NCBI GenBank assembly: GCA_964459445.1
Contig: CAYWMP010000193.1
Coordinates: 1-10,946, forward strand
DNA length: 10,946 nucleotides
Direction: 5' to 3'
Source of the DNA: CAYWMP01 sp964459445
GTDB taxonomy: Bacteria > Desulfobacterota > DSM-4660 > Desulfatiglandales > HGW-15
Below the pieces are notes generated by a model, which was not told the origin of the DNA, did no database searches, and saw only the letters and a list, made by a program, of their open reading frames with translations. Both the position numbers and the translations under genes were made by a program. Below, piece after piece: positions 6,406 to 10,946 of the stretch; the stretch's first letter is position 1, and each line of letters opens with the position of its first letter.

Positions 6406-6468
6406 ATGCAGAGATTCTTTATGTTTGCCGATGAGGCCTATCCGGGTACGATGTTCATAGGACTGTAA
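6406..6468 (+). CDS. Possible 20-residue leader or small ORF
   Basis: An ATG at 6406 is preceded by a strong AAAGGAG ribosome site about 8 nt upstream and by a well-spaced sigma-70-type promoter, so translation initiation is credible. The product is 20 residues, begins MQRFFMFADEAY and ends in TAA at 6466. It is partly hydrophobic, with no recognised family. It lies 171 bp before the oxidoreductase gene in the same direction. It could be a leader peptide, a genuine microprotein, or the start of a gene cut off by mutation. There is no run of one amino acid that would mark a classical attenuator peptide. Confidence 0.35.
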   Translation: MQRFFMFADEAYPGTMFIGL

Positions 6469-6639
6469 TCCTCTTCCGGCTTTTGTGTATTGAGGACTTT
6501 TGTGAGTAAAAGTGTTTGTAGCCAGGCACCTGTTTATCTCTCCTTTTCATATTGATGGAAAGAATCCAGAGTATCTCACCTAAATGAACGACAAGCCCCA
6601 GAATCAATAATGCTCTCTATGATTAAGGTCTAAGAAATC
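6469..6639 (+). other. Intergenic region before the oxidoreductase gene
   Basis: No further gene is seen. A perfect 6-bp hairpin ACTTTT-GTGAGT-AAAAGT lies at 6496-6513 without a T-run. No clear promoter of its own was found; a TATGAT at 6618-6623 lacks a matching -35 and lies too near the start codon. Transcription of the oxidoreductase may therefore read through from the promoter at 6331. Confidence 0.3.
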
Positions 6640-7890
6640 ATGAATAGGCACAGCGATGTTCTGGTTATCGGCGGAGGGGCCATCGGTTTGGCTTCCGCAT
6701 ATTACCTTGCAAAAGCGGGGCGAGAAGTCCGCCTTATTGAACGGGAAACAATCGGTGCCGGAGCATCCCATGGCAATTGCGGCATACTCTTTACGAGCGA
6801 TCTGGAACCGCTGTGCAAGCCGGGGGCAATTCGACAGGAAATAGTTAGGATATTCCACAGGAGTTCACCGCTTTACATCAAACCAGGTTTGGATATCCGG
6901 CGCATTATTTGGTTGCTAAACTTTGCAAAGAAGTGCAATCCCGACCACGTTCTTCATGTTGTCCGATCTAGAGAAAAAATTCTTCGCGCCTCAGAATCAC
7001 TTTATGAGGAGCTTTTTCAAGAGGAAAAATTGAACTGCAATTATGAGAAGCAGGGTTTCCTATTGGTCAATAAAACCGAGAAGGGAATGCAGGAATACAT
7101 TGATACCAACGACCAACTCAAGCCTTTTGGCCTTGAAGCCAAGCCCTATGTTGGAAATGCGCTCTCTGAACTGGAACCCGCCCTCCGCGATGACCTTTAC
7201 GGTGGTTGGCATCACGAAATATCCAATCATTTGCGCCCCGATGCTCTCCTCAGGGATTGGAAAAAAGTCCTTGTTGAGAATGGTGTTACGATTGAGGAGG
7301 ATTGCGCCCTAGAGCGTTTTGATCTCGATCAAGATCGTGTCAGAGCAGTGAAAACGAACAAGGGAACCTTGACGGCCGATTACTATGTCCTAGCCACGGG
7401 TGCCTGGACGCCTCAAATTTCGAAGCAATTGCATTGTAAAATACCCATACAGCCGGGCAAAGGATACAGCATCACCATGGGAAGACCATCGATCTGCCCC
7501 GCAATTCCGTGCTATTTCTGTGAAAGAAGCGTTGTGGCAACCCCCTGGAAGGATGGCTATCGCCTGGGCGGAACGATGGAATTTTCCGGCCTAAACGACA
7601 GGCTTGTTCCAAAGCGGATTCAGAACATGAGGATCGCCGCGAGGGAACATCTAAAGGACCCGCTTGGGGAGCCTGTTTTCGAAGAATGGGTTGGAATGCG
7701 ACCCATGACCTATGACGAACTGCCTATTATTGATAGGGCGCCCCGTCACAAAAATCTTCTTTTGGCCGCCGGCCACGGCATGTTGGGCATGACAATGGCC
7801 CCGAGTACAGGAAAACTAGTTGAAGAAATGATCACCGGGAAAAAACCCCATATCGATCCGTCTCCATTCAACATCATGCGATTTCAATGA
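6640..7890 (+). CDS. FAD-dependent oxidoreductase, D-amino-acid dehydrogenase-like
   Basis: This is a DAO-family flavoenzyme, probably oxidising a D-amino acid (or a related amine) to the 2-oxo acid plus ammonia and passing electrons to the respiratory chain. The FAD-binding Rossmann motif is at residues 9-34: VIGGGAIG (GxGxxG, G11/G13/G16) ending in the ribose-binding Glu34. The second FAD-contact block GAGASHGNCGI (39-49) follows. ATGAW (252-256) is the typical second dinucleotide-contact strand. The C-terminal block VGMRPMTYDELPIIDRAP (351-368) and AAGHGMLGMTMAPSTGKL (376-393) is diagnostic of DadA-like enzymes. Its 416 residues match the family. The ribosome site is weak (AAGG, about 11 nt upstream). 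Substrate stereochemistry is inferred; a glycine, sarcosine or proline-type oxidase cannot be excluded. Confidence 0.85.
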   Translation: MNRHSDVLVIGGGAIGLASAYYLAKAGREVRLIERETIGAGASHGNCGILFTSDLEPLCKPGAIRQEIVRIFHRSSPLYIKPGLDIRRIIWLLNFAKKCNPDHVLHVVRSREKILRASESLYEELFQEEKLNCNYEKQGFLLVNKTEKGMQEYIDTNDQLKPFGLEAKPYVGNALSELEPALRDDLYGGWHHEISNHLRPDALLRDWKKVLVENGVTIEEDCALERFDLDQDRVRAVKTNKGTLTADYYVLATGAWTPQISKQLHCKIPIQPGKGYSITMGRPSICPAIPCYFCERSVVATPWKDGYRLGGTMEFSGLNDRLVPKRIQNMRIAAREHLKDPLGEPVFEEWVGMRPMTYDELPIIDRAPRHKNLLLAAGHGMLGMTMAPSTGKLVEEMITGKKPHIDPSPFNIMRFQ

Positions 7891-7893
7891 AAT

Positions 7894-7914
7894 CCCCTGA
7901 TCCTGGACCAGGGG
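7894..7914 (+). terminator. Weak hairpin after the oxidoreductase gene
   Basis: CCCCTG and CAGGGG form a 6-bp GC-rich stem with a 9-nt loop beginning 4 nt after the stop codon. The downstream sequence is only moderately T-rich, so termination would be partial at best. Confidence 0.35.
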
Positions 7915-7995
7915 TTCCAACTTCTTAAAGATCTCTTGACCTGTTTTTCCAACTATTACGGTGTCACAATTCTGACATTGGAGTTCCCACCTTTC

Positions 7996-8013
7996 TAAAA
8001 GGGTCCCCTTTTA
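7996..8013. repeat. Near-perfect 18-bp palindrome
   Basis: TAAAAGGG and CCCTTTTA flank a 2-nt centre (TC). As RNA it would form a 7-bp stem with a GTCC loop. It is about 55 bp upstream of the sigma-54 promoter of the kinase gene. It could be a terminator remnant or an operator; no T-run follows. Confidence 0.35.
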
Positions 8014-8067
8014 ACCGTCAAGGAACACTAACCGACTTAAATTCCATGTTATTTCTGCCCCTTAACT

Positions 8068-8083
8068 AGGCACGATTTGTGCA
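8068..8083 (+). promoter_or_regulatory. Sigma-54 (RpoN) -24/-12 promoter of the histidine kinase gene
   Basis: AGGCACG-ATTT-GTGCA matches TGGCACG-N4-TTGCA at all but two positions. The invariant GG (8069-8070) and GC (8081-8082) have the strict 10-bp spacing. Transcription would begin near 8094, about 48 nt before the start codon. It lies in a gene-free region in the correct orientation, which supports function. An enhancer-binding protein would be needed; no site was identified. Confidence 0.7.
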
Positions 8084-8115
8084 TTTCTTGTCCTTTTCGG
8101 ATACGTAAGCCTTAC

Positions 8116-8128
8116 AAGGAGACTCTCC
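8116..8128 (+). promoter_or_regulatory. Distant Shine-Dalgarno within a small hairpin
   Basis: AAGGAG at 8116-8121 is the only ribosome site before the kinase ATG but lies 20 nt away, much further than normal. GGAG (8118-8121) can pair with CTCC (8125-8128), which would hide it. No in-frame alternative start exists between it and the upstream stop at 8106, so the ATG at 8142 stands. Confidence 0.35.
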
Positions 8129-8141
8129 TCCACTTTACCCC

Positions 8142-10781
8142 ATGACGAAAAACGCGCTATTTAAACTGGGTTTAGCCCTAACTCTGTTATTCTTATCCCC
8201 TCTATCCGGGTGTCGCTCAATTGCACCTGATGGGATCCCGCCCAAGGCAATAAAGGGTGTTCTTGATCTACGGGAATGGGACCTGGGCGAGGACGACCCA
8301 GTAAACCTGAGTGGAGAATATGAGTTTTATTGGAATCAACATATTGCTCCCAAGCACTTCGCTCAACCAATACCCCCCGAAATGACCGGATTTATTGAGG
8401 TCCCTGGGTTTTGGAATGGCTATCAAGTTGGAGAAAAAAATCTCAAGGGCTACGGATTTGCCACCTATCGGTTGAAGGTGCTTGTCGCCCCCCAGACCGA
8501 ACACCTTGCCCTCAAGATATTGGATTTTGGGACCGCATTCACACTCTATGTCAACGGAACAAGGTTCAGTTCATCTGGGGTTGCCGGACAAAGTATTTCA
8601 GAAACGCACCCCGCCTATTTACCCCATATTGTTGATTTTGCAAGCGAGGAAAATGAATTCGACCTTGTTTTCCATGTCTCGAATTTTCACCATCGACTTG
8701 GGGGCGCCTGGGAAGAAATACGTTTTGGCACTGAAAAGAGCATTCGCCAGTTTAGGGACGGAAGACTTCATTTTGGCCTTTTCCTTTTCGGCAGCATCCT
8801 CATTACCGGCCTGTATCACTTGGGTTTCTTTGCATTCAGAAGGAAAGACCTATCCCCGTTATACTTCGGCATCTTTTGCATACTGGTTTCTCTGAGGACC
8901 ATCACTGTTGGGGAAAGATATCTCATTCATATTTTTCCGAACATGGACTGGAACCTGCTGGTCAGGTTTGAATACCTCACCTATTATCTTGCAGTTCCCT
9001 TTTTTGCTCTATTCATCAGGTCCCTTTTTCCCAAAGAGTTTTCATTAAAGGTCCTCCGTATTATAGTAATCATTGGGGTCCTATTTTCTGTTACCCTGAT
9101 CATTTCCCCTCCCAGAGGCTTCACCCATACCCTGCTTCTCTATCACTTTTCCACCGTCCTGGGCTTTTTGTGCGGCATCTTCACATTGATTCTTGCGGCC
9201 TTCAGGAAAAGAAGAGGCGCCTTGATTATTCTTTTCGGATCTCTAGTACTTTTTTTGACCGCACTAAACGATATTCTGCATGTATCCCAGGTCATTAACA
9301 CACAACATTTGGTGCCCTTTGGCCTGCTCATTTTCATTTTCTCACAGGCATTCTTTCTTTCCATGCGATTTTCAAAAGCATTTTCGACAGTTGAGGCGCA
9401 AAGGAAGGACTTAAGAGCGACCAACGAGGCCTACGTCCATGAGATCAGGGAACGGAAAAAGGCGGAAAAGGCACTAAAGGAATCCCATGTGCGTTTTTTG
9501 AATGTACTGGACAGCATTGCCGCCGATGTCTACGTCGCCAACATGGACACCTATGAAATTCTTTTCATGAACAAGCATATGCAAGAATCATATGGAAATG
9601 ACTTGACCGGAAAAATCTGCTGGGAGGTATTCCGAAATGGAGACGGCATATGCGGCCATTGCACGAACAAGTATTTGCTTGATGATGAGGGGGAACCATC
9701 AGGAGTCCATATATGGGAGGGCAAGAACCCGATTACGAGGAAGTGGTATATGAATTACGACAGGGCGATCCGGTGGGATGGGGACCGGTATGCAAGGCTG
9801 CAGGTTGCCACGGATATGACCCCGCAAAAGGAGGCGGAAGAGGCCCTCAAACGAGCTAATGAACAATTGGAAGAGAGGGTCAAGGAGCGAACAGCCGATA
9901 TCTTAAAGGCCAACGAAGAACTGCGAAATGAAATCATCGAGCGAAAGCGAGCACAGGATGAAACGCGAAGGGCCAAGGAGATTGCAGAGGTCGCAAACCG
10001 TGCCAAAAGCGAGTTTCTGGCCAACATGAGTCATGAACTTCGGACGCCTTTAAATCATATCATCGGATTTACTGAATTGGTGGTTGACAAAGGGTTTGGT
10101 GATTTGAATGAAAAACAAGAAGAATATCTGAATGACGTGATTCAAAGCAGCAGACATCTGCTTACGCTGATTAACGACATTCTGGATCTTTCCAAGGTTG
10201 AAGCTGGCAAACTGGAGTTGGAACCCTCCAGTATCGATCTGAAATCGCTCATCGAGATAAGTCTCGTTATGATCCGAGAAAAGGCCTTGAACCATGGGAT
10301 CCAGCTAAAGACCGATCTAAAGGATATTCCGGAATCCATGATTGCTGATGAGGTGAAGATCAAACAGATTATGTACAATCTCCTGTCCAATGCCGTGAAA
10401 TTTACGGCCGATGGAGGCAAGGTCCGTGTAGCGACCGAGAATTGCAACATTGAAAAAATGGATGGATCTTCACTTTACGGGCATGATATGCACGGTATTT
10501 TGATAAGAGTGGAAGATAACGGCATTGGGATGAAAAAAGAAGATACCGAACGGATTTTCAATCCCTTTGAACAGGCAGATGGATCGACGAGACGAGTCTA
10601 TCAGGGCACGGGGCTCGGTTTGTCCCTTACTCGACAACTTGTCGAACTGCACGGCGGGAGAATTTGGGCCGAAAGTGAAGGGGGAGGGAAAGGAAGTACC
10701 TTCTCATTTGTCATCCCCTTTGAAGGCCCGCCTGTTTTTGATAAGGCGGAGGAAACTGACAAAAAAGAAGGTGGATCCTGA
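8142..10781 (+). CDS. 7TMR-DISM sensor histidine kinase with PAS domain
   Basis: This is an inner-membrane sensor kinase of a two-component system. An N-terminal signal ends in a lipobox-like LSGC (21-24). Residues about 35-200 form a jelly-roll sensor domain of the 7TMR-DISMED2 type, which in this superfamily is thought to bind carbohydrate-like ligands. Seven membrane helices (about 208-410) make the 7TMR-DISM module. A coiled coil and a PAS domain (about 448-565) with Cys493, Cys504 and Cys507 follow, then a second coiled coil (about 565-620). HisKA carries the phospho-acceptor His631 in SHELRTP. HATPase_c shows the N box NLLSNAVKF (746-754), G1 DNGIG (792-796), F box FNPF (806-809) and G2 GTGLGLSL (822-829), so catalysis should be intact. 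There is no receiver domain and no response-regulator gene in the window. Expression is probably sigma-54-dependent. Confidence 0.93.
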   Translation: MTKNALFKLGLALTLLFLSPLSGCRSIAPDGIPPKAIKGVLDLREWDLGEDDPVNLSGEYEFYWNQHIAPKHFAQPIPPEMTGFIEVPGFWNGYQVGEKNLKGYGFATYRLKVLVAPQTEHLALKILDFGTAFTLYVNGTRFSSSGVAGQSISETHPAYLPHIVDFASEENEFDLVFHVSNFHHRLGGAWEEIRFGTEKSIRQFRDGRLHFGLFLFGSILITGLYHLGFFAFRRKDLSPLYFGIFCILVSLRTITVGERYLIHIFPNMDWNLLVRFEYLTYYLAVPFFALFIRSLFPKEFSLKVLRIIVIIGVLFSVTLIISPPRGFTHTLLLYHFSTVLGFLCGIFTLILAAFRKRRGALIILFGSLVLFLTALNDILHVSQVINTQHLVPFGLLIFIFSQAFFLSMRFSKAFSTVEAQRKDLRATNEAYVHEIRERKKAEKALKESHVRFLNVLDSIAADVYVANMDTYEILFMNKHMQESYGNDLTGKICWEVFRNGDGICGHCTNKYLLDDEGEPSGVHIWEGKNPITRKWYMNYDRAIRWDGDRYARLQVATDMTPQKEAEEALKRANEQLEERVKERTADILKANEELRNEIIERKRAQDETRRAKEIAEVANRAKSEFLANMSHELRTPLNHIIGFTELVVDKGFGDLNEKQEEYLNDVIQSSRHLLTLINDILDLSKVEAGKLELEPSSIDLKSLIEISLVMIREKALNHGIQLKTDLKDIPESMIADEVKIKQIMYNLLSNAVKFTADGGKVRVATENCNIEKMDGSSLYGHDMHGILIRVEDNGIGMKKEDTERIFNPFEQADGSTRRVYQGTGLGLSLTRQLVELHGGRIWAESEGGGKGSTFSFVIPFEGPPVFDKAEETDKKEGGS

Positions 10782-10811
10782 GATAGGTTACTTTAAAGAA
10801 AGGCCTAAAGA

Positions 10812-10837
10812 AATTAGCCTCCTTGATCCGGCTAATT
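10812..10837. terminator. Terminator-like hairpin between convergent genes
   Basis: AATTAGCC (10812-10819) and GGCTAATT (10830-10837) form a perfect 8-bp stem with a 10-nt loop. On the minus strand the stem runs into a T-rich stretch (AATTTCTTT), fitting termination of the flagellar gene. On the plus side the T content is low, so it would serve the kinase gene less well. Confidence 0.6.
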
Positions 10838-10857
10838 AATAAACACACTATGCTGGG

Positions 10858-10946
10858 TCAGCCCATGACGTCAATTAATGTTCCCACCATTTCATCCTCG
10901 GTTTTCACGGCTGCCAGATTGGCCTCATACCCCCTCTGGGCAGTGA
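10858..10946 (-). CDS. Flagellar basal-body rod/hook-family protein, C-terminal fragment
   Basis: The last 28 codons of a gene that continues beyond the window. They read from AQRGYEANLAAVKT to DEMVGTLIDVMG and end in TGA (10858-10860). The AQRGYEAN...VKT.DEM pattern is the hallmark of the flagellar basal-body rod C-terminal domain (Flg_bbr_C), shared by FlgB/C/E/F/G-type axial proteins, where this helix packs in the inner tube of the rod or hook. The short tail ending soon after TLIDV resembles the small stand-alone rod-like proteins found in Desulfobacterota rather than FlgE or FlgG, but the exact paralogue cannot be decided from 28 residues. It is convergent with the histidine kinase gene. 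Confidence 0.85.
   Translation of the reverse strand, partial: TAQRGYEANLAAVKTEDEMVGTLIDVMG

Noticed and set aside
6618..6623. TATGAT as a -10 element for the oxidoreductase gene.
   Set aside because: No matching -35 at 16-18 bp, and the start codon is only 16 bp downstream, too close for a normal leader with a ribosome site.

Overview
The window looks like chromosomal DNA of a motile Gram-negative anaerobe-type bacterium, most plausibly a member of the Desulfobacterota (former Deltaproteobacteria). This is inferred from the combination of a divergent GTP-type-like PEP carboxykinase, a TrpX-family ABC transporter, a 7TMR-DISM histidine kinase with a cysteine-bearing PAS domain, a sigma-54-type promoter and the tail of a short flagellar rod-family protein. 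No taxonomic marker gene is present, so this is inference only.

Layout. (1) 1-307: no convincing gene; it holds a hairpin and one copy of a diverged repeat. (2) 308-3174, minus strand: a three-gene ABC importer operon in the order substrate-binding protein, permease, ATPase. There is a strong hairpin in the first junction and an unusually long 134-nt second junction. (3) 3175-3870: a gene-free 700-bp stretch with a dense nested palindrome element and the rho-independent terminator of the next gene. (4) 3871-5847, minus: PEP carboxykinase, with a CRP/FNR-like dyad about 150 bp upstream. (5) 5848-6639: a second, inverted copy of the repeat seen at the left edge, a hairpin flanked by direct repeats, and a good sigma-70-type promoter driving a possible 20-codon ORF. 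(6) 6640-7890, plus: an FAD-dependent D-amino-acid dehydrogenase-like enzyme. (7) 8142-10781, plus: a large membrane histidine kinase behind a well-matched sigma-54 promoter. (8) 10858-10946, minus: the C-terminal end of a flagellar rod-family protein, convergent with the kinase.

How the genes may work together. The ABC importer belongs to a family whose characterised members take up aromatic amino acids, the oxidoreductase is of the type that deaminates D-amino acids to 2-oxo acids, and PEP carboxykinase links C4 acids to gluconeogenesis. A theme of amino-acid uptake and carbon assimilation is therefore possible, but the three units have separate promoters and co-regulation is not shown. The histidine kinase has no response regulator in the window and could belong with either neighbour or neither.

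The most notable non-gene structures are the inverted diverged repeats bracketing the 6.1-kb ABC-pck segment, the nested palindromes at 3609-3672 and the sigma-54 promoter at 8068-8083. I found no CRISPR array, tRNA, rRNA, intact transposase or defence system, and no clear evidence of an undescribed multi-gene system.
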